This document shows, piece by piece, positions 53,839 to 63,355 of a stretch of DNA of 64,000 nt; position 1 is the first letter of the stretch, and every line of letters starts with the position of its first letter. The position numbers were made by a program, and so were the translations under genes. The stretch is from Aliivibrio sp. S4MY1 (GTDB lineage: Bacteria; Pseudomonadota; Gammaproteobacteria; Enterobacterales; Vibrionaceae), in the NCBI RefSeq assembly GCF_028765545.1, contig NZ_JARACP010000003.1, positions 81,468-145,467 of the forward strand. The letters are read 5' to 3'. The notes under the pieces are model-generated. The model had not been told where the DNA came from. It worked only from the letters and a program-made list of their open reading frames with translations, and searched no databases.

Positions 53839-54927
53839 ATGGAAACGATTCATGTAGATTTAGCAGAACGTAGCTATCCCATCTCTATCGGCGCCGAGTT
53901 GTTTTGCAACCCGGCGCATTTTTCATCTGTAATACCTGCCAAAAAACGTGTTGTCGTTATCAGTAATGTGACGGTTGCGCCGTTATATGCTCAACAAATC
54001 ATCGACACCTTACAAACGTTTGAATGCCAAGTATCACTGCTTGAATTAGACGATGGTGAGCAATATAAAAATTTAGATACTTTCAATAACATCCTTACTT
54101 TTCTATTAGAAGAGAACCACAGCCGTGATGTAACGATTGTGGCTTTAGGCGGTGGTGTTGTTGGTGATGTGGTTGGCTTTGCCTCTGCATGTTATCAACG
54201 AGGTGTTGATTTTATCCAAGTACCGACAACTCTTCTTTCTCAAGTGGATTCGTCAGTTGGTGGTAAAACCGCGATAAATCACCCGCTTGGTAAGAATATG
54301 GTTGGTGCTTTTTATCAACCTAAAGCTGTTATTATTGATATTAATTGCCTTAAAACCTTACCTGAGCGTGAATTCGCCGCGGGAATGGCAGAGGTGATTA
54401 AGTACGGCATTATTGTCGATCGCGAGTTTTTTGATTGGCTTGATGAGAACATGGATAAATTGTATGCATTGGATCATGATGCGTTGGTTTATGCGATTTC
54501 GCGTTGTTGTCAAATCAAGGCTGATGTCGTGGCAAAAGATGAAAAAGAATCAGGAATGCGTGCGCTCTTGAATTTAGGTCATACTTTTGGTCATGCGATT
54601 GAAGCAGAAATGGGTTACGGTAATTGGCTGCATGGCGAAGCGGTGTCTGCTGGTACGGTAATGGCAGCGGTAACTGCGCAAAAAGAAGGGTTAATTTCCC
54701 AATCTGATGTTGAACGTATTTGTTCTATTTTAGAAAAAGCGAAATTACCATTAAAAGCCCCAAAAGAAATGACAGTGGATGCATTTATGAAGCACATGAT
54801 GCGTGACAAGAAAGTCTTGTCAGGTAAGTTACGCTTAGTTCTACCAACATCGATTGGCAGTTCTGAAGTGGTGACTGGTGTTTCTGAAGATCTGCTTGCC
54901 GAAGTAATTGAGCAATGTAAGGCGTAA
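53839..54927 (+). CDS. aroB: 3-dehydroquinate synthase
   Basis: AroB closes DAHP to 3-dehydroquinate, using NAD and a metal. The 362-residue protein has the NAD-binding [39 protein letters not shown], a zinc His cluster with [11 protein letters not shown], and the terminal [19 protein letters not shown]. Length equals E. coli AroB (362). It lies between aroK and damX, three bases before the latter. Confidence 0.97.
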   Translation: METIHVDLAERSYPISIGAELFCNPAHFSSVIPAKKRVVVISNVTVAPLYAQQIIDTLQTFECQVSLLELDDGEQYKNLDTFNNILTFLLEENHSRDVTIVALGGGVVGDVVGFASACYQRGVDFIQVPTTLLSQVDSSVGGKTAINHPLGKNMVGAFYQPKAVIIDINCLKTLPEREFAAGMAEVIKYGIIVDREFFDWLDENMDKLYALDHDALVYAISRCCQIKADVVAKDEKESGMRALLNLGHTFGHAIEAEMGYGNWLHGEAVSAGTVMAAVTAQKEGLISQSDVERICSILEKAKLPLKAPKEMTVDAFMKHMMRDKKVLSGKLRLVLPTSIGSSEVVTGVSEDLLAEVIEQCKA

Positions 54928-54930
54928 GAT

Positions 54931-56436
54931 ATGAGTATTGGTCATGATTTAACTGTATTGGAATTAGAAAGTCAGTTGGATGTGCTATCACGCATTCAAT
55001 TTGTTTCTCGGTTTGGTTCTAATTTAGTACATATTGAAGGGGTGAAAGGCTCTGGTAAATCATGGCTGGCTCAACGATATCTTGAAAAGTGGTGTGATGA
55101 TGCAAATCAAGCACTATTGATGTGTCATTCTAATCAATCGATTCAGCAGCAACGTGGCATTATTTTAAAGCAAGTCGTTCGAGATCCGTTATTTAATGAA
55201 TCTGATACGGTTGTTGATAGTATCGGTCGCATGTTGGCGGGAGAAAAATGCAATCTTGTGTTGGTGATTGATGATGCTCATTTACTTTCTTCTGAGCTGC
55301 TTGGTGAGTTATGGCTCTTAGTTCAAAAAGCTCAATCAACGCCAAATTGGCAAATCAATGTCTTGTTATTTTCAGAATCTGGCAAGTTAGCACCGGCATT
55401 GACTCGCATGTCTTATGGGCAAGATAATAAACCTGTTGATATTGATATTGATATTGAACCACTGACAGCAGAAGAGGCGGCAGCATTTGCTGAGATGCTG
55501 GTTGTTCGTTTTGCGCCAAGCAGAGAAGATAAACTTCGCATCCGTAATTTAGTTGATAAAAGTAATTATTTGCCAGCCGAGCTTATTGCTTTGGGAGACA
55601 AAAAAGCAGAACGCCGAATTATTATTCGCTCAGTGACGCATTCACCTGTTGGTATTTTAGGCCTGGCTTCTCTTTTATTGCTAGGTGCAGCAGGGACCTA
55701 TTGGTGGTTGAATAGTCAATCATCAGAATTGCCTGTTATTGAAACTTTAGTTGATGGTGATGAGCCGTTAGTCGTTACTCTTGATGATAAACTTAATGCT
55801 GAATTAGTTCAGGTTAATGATGAAGAATTACAAAGTAATAACTTGCCTGAAGATGATACGGGTTCCATTCCGCCTGAAGTAATCGACACGCCTATTGTTG
55901 TTGATTCTAAGGTTGAAGAAGGAAAGCGTGTTGTTGTGCCATCTGAATTGGTTGACTCATTAATTGATGATAATGAGACAATTGAGCCTGAAGTTGAAAT
56001 GAGCACTGACTTATCGAATTCAGCTCAAGTAGAGGTAGGTGAAGCGACGAAATCAACGGTTGCCATTGTAGAAGAAGATAAGAGTCAGACATCTCAATCG
56101 GATGTGCCTAAACCAGAAGAAGCGAAGGCGACTTTTGTTATCGCAGATAAAGAGCTTAAAGCGATCTCAGATAAGCGCTATATTCTTCAACTGGCAGCGT
56201 TAACCAATGAAACTGCAGTACAAGAGTTTCTGAATGAGCATCAAATTGAAGGCTCGGCTCGTATCTACCAAACACTTCGTAATGGCTCTATTTGGTATAT
56301 CGTTACTTTTGGTGATTATGCGTCTATTTCTGCTGCTCGTGGTGCGGTACAAAACCTTCCAAGTTCGGTTCAATCTTTGGGCCCTTGGGCTAAATCGTTA
56401 GTGCAAGTGCATCGTGAAATTGATTCTGTAAAATAA
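54931..56436 (+). CDS. damX: DamX: AAA-type ATPase domain, membrane anchor and SPOR domain
   Basis: DamX is a cell-division protein that goes to the septal ring by binding denuded glycan strands with its SPOR domain. The 501-residue product has a cytoplasmic AAA-like domain with Walker A GVKGSGKS (37-44) and Walker B LVLVIDDAHLL, one transmembrane helix at about 240-260, a long acidic periplasmic linker (about 265-410, rich in Glu, Asp, Val) and a C-terminal SPOR domain (about 414-495; YILQLAALTNETAVQEFL). The gene is kept between aroB and dam as in E. coli. Confidence 0.93.
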   Translation: MSIGHDLTVLELESQLDVLSRIQFVSRFGSNLVHIEGVKGSGKSWLAQRYLEKWCDDANQALLMCHSNQSIQQQRGIILKQVVRDPLFNESDTVVDSIGRMLAGEKCNLVLVIDDAHLLSSELLGELWLLVQKAQSTPNWQINVLLFSESGKLAPALTRMSYGQDNKPVDIDIDIEPLTAEEAAAFAEMLVVRFAPSREDKLRIRNLVDKSNYLPAELIALGDKKAERRIIIRSVTHSPVGILGLASLLLLGAAGTYWWLNSQSSELPVIETLVDGDEPLVVTLDDKLNAELVQVNDEELQSNNLPEDDTGSIPPEVIDTPIVVDSKVEEGKRVVVPSELVDSLIDDNETIEPEVEMSTDLSNSAQVEVGEATKSTVAIVEEDKSQTSQSDVPKPEEAKATFVIADKELKAISDKRYILQLAALTNETAVQEFLNEHQIEGSARIYQTLRNGSIWYIVTFGDYASISAARGAVQNLPSSVQSLGPWAKSLVQVHREIDSVK

Positions 56437-56519
56437 GCGCTAAGATAAACAGATCCTAGCGAAAAAATAGGGTACAATCCCCCGCTTTCTGAATTAAGGT
56501 AAAAAGGCGTAAAAGACGT

Positions 56520-57350
56520 ATGAAAAAGCATCGCGCATTTCTAAAGTGGGCTGGCGGTAAATATAGCCTAGTAGAAGAAATTCAACGTCATCTTCCTGAT
56601 GCAAGAAAATTGATTGAACCCTTTGTTGGTGCTGGTTCTGTGTTTTTAAATACAGATTATGATCATTATCTTCTTGCGGATATAAACCCTGATTTAATCA
56701 ATCTTTACAATCACCTTAAAGATGATCCTGAGCGTTTTGTTGAAGACGCTCGAGTGTTATTTCAACCAGAATATAATCAAAAAGAAGTGTATCTTGATTT
56801 GCGCATTGAATTTAATCAATGCACAGATACTTATCGTCGTTCTTTATTATTTTTATACATGAATCGCCATGGCTTTAATGGTTTATGCCGTTATAACAAA
56901 AAAGGTGGTTTTAATGTGCCTTTTGGTTCGTATAAAAAACCGTACTTTCCAGAGAAAGAGATGTACTTTTTTGCCGAAAAAGCAAAGAAAGCAACGTTTG
57001 TCTGTGAAGGTTATGTCGATACCTTTAAACGAGCACGTAAAGGTGCCGTTGTTTATTGCGATCCTCCTTACGCACCGCTTTCAACCACTGCGAATTTTAC
57101 CTCTTATGCAGGTAATGGCTTCTCTCTTGATGACCAAGCAGCATTGGCGGATATTGCGGAAAAAGCCGCGTTTGAGCGTGATATCCCAGTATTGATCTCT
57201 AATCACGACACCACGTTGACTCGTCGCCTTTACCACGGTGCAACACTTAATACTATTAAGGTGAAGCGTACGATCAGTCGAAATGGCGCCGGTCGTAATA
57301 AGGTTGATGAGCTAATGGCGTTATTCCACGCGTCTGAGTGCCGCGAGTAA
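56520..57350 (+). CDS. dam: DNA adenine methyltransferase (GATC)
   Basis: Dam methylates adenine in GATC, guiding mismatch repair and replication timing. The 276-residue protein has FLKWAGGK (7-14, SAM binding), FVGAGSVFLNT, and catalytic DPPY at 181-184 in VVYCDPPYAPLS. Length is that of E. coli Dam (278). It is 83 bases after damX; TACAAT at about 56473 could be part of an internal promoter. mutL, its functional partner, is also in this window. Dam is essential in V. cholerae. Confidence 0.97.
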   Translation: MKKHRAFLKWAGGKYSLVEEIQRHLPDARKLIEPFVGAGSVFLNTDYDHYLLADINPDLINLYNHLKDDPERFVEDARVLFQPEYNQKEVYLDLRIEFNQCTDTYRRSLLFLYMNRHGFNGLCRYNKKGGFNVPFGSYKKPYFPEKEMYFFAEKAKKATFVCEGYVDTFKRARKGAVVYCDPPYAPLSTTANFTSYAGNGFSLDDQAALADIAEKAAFERDIPVLISNHDTTLTRRLYHGATLNTIKVKRTISRNGAGRNKVDELMALFHASECRE

Positions 57351-57499
57351 ATTAATCGTTACCCTTCAAAAATCCCATCGAAAGACTCATTGAGCTTAAG
57401 ACAGGTTTATAATTATCAGGTAGAATTGCGCCGTCGATTTAATCGATTGCGCCATATCGTTGTGGCGATACTTAAATAATTATTAACCTGAGGCTCAAC

Positions 57500-58177
57500 A
57501 TGAAAGACTTTTTGATCGCACCATCTATTCTCTCTGCTGATTTTGCTCGTCTTGGTGAAGACGTTGAAAAAGTATTAGCGTCAGGTGCTGATGTTGTTCA
57601 TTTCGATGTAATGGATAATCATTATGTTCCAAATTTAACGTTTGGTGCACCAATCTGTAAAGCACTGCGTGATTACGGTATTACGGCTCCAATCGATGTT
57701 CACCTTATGGTAAAGCCAGTAGATAGCATCGTTCCTGAGTTTGCTAAAGCAGGCGCAACGATGATCACCTTCCATGTAGAAGCGTCAGAGCATATTGATC
57801 GCACGCTTCAATTAATTAAAGAGCACGGTTGTCAGGCGGGGGTAGTATTAAACCCAGCAACGCCATTATCTTGTCTTGATTACATTCTAGATAAAGTAGA
57901 CATGATCCTACTTATGTCAGTTAACCCAGGATTTGGTGGTCAATCATTCATTCCAAGTACCTTAGATAAATTACGTGCAGTACGTAAGTTGATCGATGAG
58001 TCAGGCCGTGATATTCGTCTTGAAATCGATGGTGGCGTAAAAGTTGATAACATTCGTGAAATCGCTGAAGCGGGTGCGGATATGTTCGTTGCGGGCTCTG
58101 CTATTTTTAATCAACCAAACTACAAAGAAGTGATTGATGAAATGCGTGCAGAGCTAGCAAAAGTAAAAGGTAATTAA
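57500..58177 (+). CDS. rpe: Ribulose-phosphate 3-epimerase
   Basis: Rpe interconverts ribulose 5-phosphate and xylulose 5-phosphate in the pentose phosphate pathway. The 225-residue TIM-barrel protein has [33 protein letters not shown] (metal ligands), [19 protein letters not shown] and [11 protein letters not shown]. Length is that of E. coli Rpe (225). It is 150 bases after dam and 5 bases before gph. Confidence 0.97.
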   Translation: MKDFLIAPSILSADFARLGEDVEKVLASGADVVHFDVMDNHYVPNLTFGAPICKALRDYGITAPIDVHLMVKPVDSIVPEFAKAGATMITFHVEASEHIDRTLQLIKEHGCQAGVVLNPATPLSCLDYILDKVDMILLMSVNPGFGGQSFIPSTLDKLRAVRKLIDESGRDIRLEIDGGVKVDNIREIAEAGADMFVAGSAIFNQPNYKEVIDEMRAELAKVKGN

Positions 58178-58182
58178 GAATC

Positions 58183-58866
58183 ATGTTTGAAAACATCAAA
58201 CTGATCGCCTTTGATTTGGATGGGACGCTGCTTGATAGCGTTCCAGACTTAGCTCGTGCGGTTGACCTTGCTATGCAAGATGTGGGTTACCCAAGAGTAA
58301 CGCTAGAACAAGCGTCTCATTGGATTGGAAATGGCGCTGACGTTCTAGTTTCTCGCGCACTAAGCCAAAGTGTCACCGTTCAAGAAGGCTTAGACCCTGA
58401 ATTGGTTAAGCAAGCTCGAGCTCGTTTAGATCATCACTACCATGATGGTGGTCATGAGTTAAGTCACTTATACCCAAATGTGAAAGAGACACTAGAAGCG
58501 TTTTATCAACAAGGTTACGCATTAGCACTTGTTACTAACAAGCCCGCACAATTTGTTCCTGAATTACTTCAACAACATCAACTGGCTCATCTTTTTGTCG
58601 ATGTGATCGGTGGCGATACCTTTGTTGAGAAAAAACCGAATCCATTTGCACTTAACTGGTTACTTGATAAGCACCAATTAATGCCTTCTGAGATGCTGAT
58701 GGTAGGCGATTCAAGAAATGATATTCAAGCAGCTCAAGCAGCCGGTTGCCATAGCTTTGGTTTAACTTATGGCTATAACCATGGCGAGCCCATCGCAGAT
58801 AGTCAGCCTGATGTGGTAAGTGATGAATTTAATCATTTATTAGCCGTGATGAGTGTGGCAAGATAG
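58183..58866 (+). CDS. gph: Phosphoglycolate phosphatase
   Basis: Gph removes phosphate from 2-phosphoglycolate, made for example in repair of oxidised DNA ends. The 227-residue HAD-family protein has the nucleophile motif FDLDGTLLDS (Asp11 and Asp13), LVTNKPAQF, the Lys in EKKPNPFAL and GDSRNDIQAAQAAG. It follows rpe by 5 bases. A perfect terminator hairpin follows before trpS. Confidence 0.95.
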   Translation: MFENIKLIAFDLDGTLLDSVPDLARAVDLAMQDVGYPRVTLEQASHWIGNGADVLVSRALSQSVTVQEGLDPELVKQARARLDHHYHDGGHELSHLYPNVKETLEAFYQQGYALALVTNKPAQFVPELLQQHQLAHLFVDVIGGDTFVEKKPNPFALNWLLDKHQLMPSEMLMVGDSRNDIQAAQAAGCHSFGLTYGYNHGEPIADSQPDVVSDEFNHLLAVMSVAR

Positions 58867-58915
58867 TATTCATTGATAAGTACAAATAAAGACTATCAAT
58901 ACAATAGAATAACCA

Positions 58916-58948
58916 TTAAATGATCCCATCGTGGATCATTTAATTTTT
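58916..58948 (+). terminator. Terminator-type hairpin 25 bases before trpS
   Basis: TTAAATGATCC and GGATCATTTAA form a perfect 11-base stem with loop CATCGT, followed by five T. It may end the gph transcript or act as an attenuator in the trpS leader. Each arm carries a GATC Dam site. Confidence 0.85.
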
Positions 58949-58972
58949 ACAGTTAAACAAGGAATCATAACC

Positions 58973-59989
58973 ATGAGCAAGCCCATCGTATTAAGTGGTG
59001 TTCAACCATCAGGTGAACTAAGTATCGGTAACTACTTGGGTGCTCTACGTCAATGGCAACAGATGCAAGACGATTATGATTGTCAGTACTGTGTAGTAGA
59101 CCTTCACGCAATTACGGTTCGCCAAGATCCTAAAGCGCTGCATGAAGCAACACTTGATGCACTGGCAATTTGTCTAGCGGTTGGTGTTGATCCTAAGAAG
59201 AGCACGCTATTTGTTCAGTCGCACGTACCAGAGCATGCTCAACTTGGTTGGCTTCTTAACTGTTACACTCAAATGGGTGAATTGAATCGTATGACTCAAT
59301 TCAAAGATAAATCAAAGCGTTATGCAAATGACATTAACGTAGGTTTATTTGATTACCCAGTATTAATGGCGGCAGATATTCTGCTTTATGGCGCACATCA
59401 AGTCCCTGTTGGTAGCGATCAAAAGCAACATTTAGAACTAGCGCGTGATATTGCTAATCGTTTTAACAATATCTACAGCCCTGAAGCGCCATTATTTACC
59501 GTGCCAGAACCGTACATTCCACAAGTGAATGCGCGTGTAATGAGTCTGCAAGATGCGACGAAGAAAATGTCTAAATCAGACGATAACCGTAAGAACGTTA
59601 TTACGCTGCTAGAAGATCCTAAGTCGATTCTTAAGAAGATTAATAAAGCACAAACAGATGCAGAAATGCCACCGCGTATTGCTCATGATTGGGAAAATAA
59701 AGCGGGTATTTCAAACCTGATGGGTCTGTACTCTGCGGCATCAGGTAAAACGTTTGAAGAGATCGAAGCGCAATACCAAGGTGTTGAAATGTACGGTCCA
59801 TTCAAAAAAGACGTTGGTGAAGCGATTGTTACTATGCTTGAGCCTATCCAATCTGAATACAAGCGTATTCGTGAAGACCGTACCTACATGGATTCAGTAA
59901 TGAAAGCGGGTGCTGAGAAAGCCTCTGAGCGTGCTGCTGTAACACTGAAAAAAGCGTTTGAAGCGGTTGGTTTTGTTACTCGCCCATAG
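58973..59989 (+). CDS. trpS: Tryptophanyl-tRNA synthetase
   Basis: TrpS charges tRNA-Trp. The 338-residue class I synthetase has [20 protein letters not shown] with SIGN as the HIGH-type motif, [19 protein letters not shown], and [18 protein letters not shown] with the KMSKS motif. ATG 58973 aligns with the family and has AAGGA upstream; the longer frame from 58931 lies inside the terminator. Length matches E. coli TrpS (334). Confidence 0.97.
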   Translation: MSKPIVLSGVQPSGELSIGNYLGALRQWQQMQDDYDCQYCVVDLHAITVRQDPKALHEATLDALAICLAVGVDPKKSTLFVQSHVPEHAQLGWLLNCYTQMGELNRMTQFKDKSKRYANDINVGLFDYPVLMAADILLYGAHQVPVGSDQKQHLELARDIANRFNNIYSPEAPLFTVPEPYIPQVNARVMSLQDATKKMSKSDDNRKNVITLLEDPKSILKKINKAQTDAEMPPRIAHDWENKAGISNLMGLYSAASGKTFEEIEAQYQGVEMYGPFKKDVGEAIVTMLEPIQSEYKRIREDRTYMDSVMKAGAEKASERAAVTLKKAFEAVGFVTRP

Positions 59990-60010
59990 TCTTTAGCTCT
60001 GATCAAATAG

Positions 60011-60045
60011 ATTGCTCGTAGGGTTTCTCTGCGAGCAATTTTTAT
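60011..60045 (+). terminator. Terminator of trpS
   Basis: ATTGCTCG and CGAGCAAT are separated by an imperfectly paired middle part and followed by TTTTATTT. Confidence 0.8.
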
Positions 60046-60074
60046 TTCTTATTCATCTTTTTAAGTAGTTCTTT

Positions 60075-60653
60075 ATGCTGTTAATGATCGACAATTATGA
60101 TTCATTTACCTATAACCTATATCAGTACTTCTGTGAATTAGGTGCAGAGGTAAAAGTAGTTCGTAATGATGACATTGACATTGCAGGTATTGAGGCTCTT
60201 AATCCATCTCACTTAGTTATCTCTCCTGGTCCTTGCACTCCTAACGAGGCTGGCATTTCTTTGCAAGCTATTGAATATTTTGCAGAGAAATTACCAATCC
60301 TTGGTGTGTGTTTAGGTCATCAAGCTATTGCTCAAGTATTTGGTGGTGACGTGATACGTGCGAAAAAAGTGATGCATGGTAAAACTTCGCCAATTATCCA
60401 TACCAATCAGAGCGTATTTAAAGGGCTGAATAATCCTCTTACCGTGACTCGTTACCACTCATTAGTGGTTAAAGCTGAGACATTACCTTCATGCTTTGAA
60501 GTCACTGCATGGACAGAAAATGAAGCGGGAGAAATGGATGAGATCATGGGGTTTTGCCATAAAACGCTGCCGATTGAAGCGGTACAATTTCATCCTGAAT
60601 CGATAATGACAGAGCAAGGTCACGATATCCTCTTTAATTTTATTAATAAATAA
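60075..60653 (+). CDS. pabA: Aminodeoxychorismate/anthranilate synthase glutamine amidotransferase
   Basis: PabA supplies ammonia from glutamine for p-aminobenzoate (folate) synthesis with PabB. The 192-residue class I amidotransferase has [16 protein letters not shown], the nucleophile Cys79 in [15 protein letters not shown], and His173/Glu175 in FHPES. It could also serve TrpG, but its place before argD is that of pabA in E. coli. The 308 bases that follow, to argD, are AT-rich with no gene. Confidence 0.92.
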   Translation: MLLMIDNYDSFTYNLYQYFCELGAEVKVVRNDDIDIAGIEALNPSHLVISPGPCTPNEAGISLQAIEYFAEKLPILGVCLGHQAIAQVFGGDVIRAKKVMHGKTSPIIHTNQSVFKGLNNPLTVTRYHSLVVKAETLPSCFEVTAWTENEAGEMDEIMGFCHKTLPIEAVQFHPESIMTEQGHDILFNFINK

Positions 60654-60831
60654 TTAATATTTTTCCTGTTAACTAGAGCGATCTAGTTCACTCTTCTTAC
60701 TTTTTCTTCCGACTTTTTTTCTGCTTATTTATATGAAGATTTATGCATAAGCCTTGTGTCTTCTATTCTTATAAATTCGTTTACTTATCTACTTACCTGC
60801 TATAGCGTTATTCTATAACTATTCTAATAAA

Positions 60832-60845
60832 CTGACTTGTCAGTC
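60832..60845. promoter_or_regulatory. Operator-like palindrome before argD
   Basis: ACTGAC and GTCAGT are perfect arms around TT, lying 117 bases before the argD start in the 308-base pabA-argD gap. The protein that might bind it is not known. No convincing ARG box was found in this gap. Confidence 0.35.
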
Positions 60846-60961
60846 AATATGATATAGAAAATGGAACTTTTTTAGTTCAAAAAAAGAATTTTGTGCTATT
60901 GAAAAGGTTAATGGTTTGTAAATATTATGCTGAAATACGGCATACGCAGAAGGAAAGTGTG

Positions 60962-62176
60962 ATGACGACCAATTCACAAGTCGAACGTAAAGATTTTAAT
61001 GATGTAATGATACCTTGTTATAACCCAATGGAAGTGATCCCCGTCAAAGGGGAAGGTGCTCGAGTGTGGGACCAAGCGGGCAAAGAGTACGTTGATTTTG
61101 CTGGTGGTATTGCCGTGAGTTGCTTAGGGCATTGTCATCCTATCATGGTTAATGCCTTACAAGAGCAATCACAAAAGCTGTGGCATCTTAGCAATGTGAT
61201 GACCAATGAGCCTGCGATTCGTTTGGCCAAAAAACTCACAGAGGTGTCATTTGCTGAAAAAGTGTTCTTTGCTAACTCAGGTGCAGAAGCAAATGAAGCC
61301 GCTCTTAAATTAGCGAGACGATGGGCTGTCGATGTTCATGGAGAAGAAAAAAGTGAAATCATCGCATTTAAACAAGGCTTCCATGGTCGAACTTTCTTTA
61401 CCGTAACCGTCGGTGGCCAAGCGGCTTATTCTGATGGTTTTGGCCCTAAGCCGGGTGATATCTCTCATCTTGAATACAATAACCTTGCAGAGCTTGAAGC
61501 GCACATGTCAGAAAAAACCTGTGCAATTATGATGGAGCCATTGCAAGGTGAAGGTGGGTTGATTTCCCCTACATCAGAATTTGTAGAAGGTGTTAGAGCG
61601 CTGTGTGATAAATACAATGCACTGCTTATTTTTGATGAAGTACAAACAGGTAATGGCCGTACGGGTGATTTTTACGCGTATCAAGGCTTAGGCGTTACGC
61701 CTGATATTTTAAGTACTGCAAAATCACTGGGTGGTGGTTTTCCAATTGGGGCAATGCTAACAACGACAGAGCTGGCTCAACACTTAAAAGTGGGTACTCA
61801 TGGCTCAACTTATGGTGGCAACCCATTAGCATGTGCTGTTGCTGAAGCCGTTGTGGAAGAGGTGGCAAAGCCTGAAACACTGGCTGGCGTAAAAGAGCGT
61901 GAGCAGTGGTTCCGTGATGGGCTAGAAGCGTTAAATGCAAAATACGATATGTTCGCAGAGATCCGTGGTAAAGGCTTGCTACTTGGTGCAGCCTTGAATG
62001 ATGAGTGGCAAGGCCGGGCTCGCGATGTTCTTGTAGCAGCAGGCGAACAAGGGCTAATGGTTCTTGTTGCTGGAGTCAATGTTATTCGTTTCACTCCATC
62101 TCTTGTTATCACAAAAGAAGACGTAGAGCTTGGTTTTGAGCGTCTAGATAAAGCACTTGCGTCATTAAATAAATAG
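60962..62176 (+). CDS. argD: Acetylornithine/succinylornithine aminotransferase
   Basis: This class III PLP aminotransferase acts in arginine synthesis (acetylornithine) and, in the AST pathway, on succinylornithine. The 404-residue protein has [68 protein letters not shown], and the PLP Lys254 in [18 protein letters not shown] 60962 follows AGAAGGA; an earlier frame start at 60893 is not supported. It is directly upstream of astA and astD, so one gene likely has both roles (argD/astC). Confidence 0.94.
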   Translation: MTTNSQVERKDFNDVMIPCYNPMEVIPVKGEGARVWDQAGKEYVDFAGGIAVSCLGHCHPIMVNALQEQSQKLWHLSNVMTNEPAIRLAKKLTEVSFAEKVFFANSGAEANEAALKLARRWAVDVHGEEKSEIIAFKQGFHGRTFFTVTVGGQAAYSDGFGPKPGDISHLEYNNLAELEAHMSEKTCAIMMEPLQGEGGLISPTSEFVEGVRALCDKYNALLIFDEVQTGNGRTGDFYAYQGLGVTPDILSTAKSLGGGFPIGAMLTTTELAQHLKVGTHGSTYGGNPLACAVAEAVVEEVAKPETLAGVKEREQWFRDGLEALNAKYDMFAEIRGKGLLLGAALNDEWQGRARDVLVAAGEQGLMVLVAGVNVIRFTPSLVITKEDVELGFERLDKALASLNK

Positions 62177-62192
62177 ATTTACATAAGGATTT

Positions 62193-62229
62193 GGGCGACG
62201 CCAGTAGATGGGTTGCCCTTCTTTTATTT
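62193..62229 (+). terminator. Terminator-like hairpin between argD and astA
   Basis: GGGCGAC pairs with GTTGCCC (one G-T wobble) and CCA with TGG inside, followed by TTCTTTTATTT. If active it would lower astA-astD expression relative to argD. Confidence 0.7.
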
Positions 62230-62252
62230 AGATTAATCATCTAGTGCTCACT

Positions 62253-62284
62253 CCAATAGATAGTCTTGAAGTTTTATCTATTGG
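62253..62284. repeat. Perfect 10-base inverted repeat in the astA leader
   Basis: CCAATAGATA and TATCTATTGG are exact inverted arms separated by 12 bases, 30 bases before the astA ribosome-binding site. It could be an operator or a second attenuator hairpin; no T run follows. Confidence 0.7.
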
Positions 62285-62326
62285 ACTTAGCATAGTCTAC
62301 GCAACATCGCATCGGAGGGAATATTG

Positions 62327-63343
62327 ATGCTTGTTATTCGTCCTATCACTCAGGAAGATTATCCTGCGCTTCATCAGTGTGCTGTGGAATCAGGTCATGG
62401 TTTCACCTCGCTACCCGTTAACGAAGAGCAATTACGAAATCGAATTGATCACTCCATAGATAGTTTTGAAAAAGAAGTTCAAGAGCCTGGAACAGAAGGT
62501 TACCTAATGGTTGGCCAAGATTCAGTAACGGGGGAAGTTACAAGAACAACAGGAATAGAAGCAGCGGTTGGTTTGGATTCTCCCTTCTATAATTATCACA
62601 TCAGTAAAGTGGTTCATTTCTCACGTAAGCTCAATGTTAATAATGTCGTGAAGGTACTGACTTTTGGCAGTAACTATACTGGTAGTACTGAAATTTGTAC
62701 TTTATTTTTGCGTCCGGAATTTCGTGAAGGTCTTAATGGACGTTTAATGTCTAAAGCGCGTTTTTTAATGATGGCGGAACATCCGCATCGATTTTCAGAC
62801 ACTATTTTTGCAGAAATGCGTGGTGTTTCTGATACAGAAGGGGAGTCACCATTTTGGAGGTGGCTGCAAAAACACTTCTTCTCAATTGATTTTACTGAAG
62901 CTGATTATCTAACGGGTATTGGATATAAAGGATTCATTGCTGATCTTATGCCTAAGCTACCAATCTACGTTAGCTTATTAAGTAAAGAGGCTCAGGCGGT
63001 TATCGGTAAGGTGCATGACAACACTAAACCTGCTCTAAGACTATTAGAAAATGAAGGTTTCCGTTGTCGAGGTTATGTCGATATTTTTGATGCAGGGCCG
63101 ACGGTTGAATGTGATTTACGCAGCATTGAATCGGTGCGAAATTCATTTAAAGCTAAAGTGATCATCACAGAGCATAACAGCTCACAGCAGTATTTAATTG
63201 CAAACACATCGTTTGAGAATTTCAGAGCAACAGCAACCACTGCCGCTTATGATAAAGCGACTGATACCGTTCATTTAACGCAAGAAGCGGCAACGGCATT
63301 GCAAGTAGAAGTGGATGATTACGTACGTTTATTAGCTCAATAG
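62327..63343 (+). CDS. astA: Arginine N-succinyltransferase
   Basis: AstA transfers succinyl from succinyl-CoA to arginine, the first step of arginine breakdown by the AST pathway. The 338-residue protein has LVIRPITQEDYPAL, GYLMVGQDSVTGEVTRTTGIEAAVG, and TFGSNYTGSTEICTLFLRPEFREGLNGRLMSKARFLMM, typical of the family (about 340 aa). ATG 62327 has GGAGGG seven bases upstream; the preceding TTG is less likely. astD follows 12 bases downstream. Confidence 0.96.
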   Translation: MLVIRPITQEDYPALHQCAVESGHGFTSLPVNEEQLRNRIDHSIDSFEKEVQEPGTEGYLMVGQDSVTGEVTRTTGIEAAVGLDSPFYNYHISKVVHFSRKLNVNNVVKVLTFGSNYTGSTEICTLFLRPEFREGLNGRLMSKARFLMMAEHPHRFSDTIFAEMRGVSDTEGESPFWRWLQKHFFSIDFTEADYLTGIGYKGFIADLMPKLPIYVSLLSKEAQAVIGKVHDNTKPALRLLENEGFRCRGYVDIFDAGPTVECDLRSIESVRNSFKAKVIITEHNSSQQYLIANTSFENFRATATTAAYDKATDTVHLTQEAATALQVEVDDYVRLLAQ

Positions 63344-63355
63344 GGGACAAAGGAT

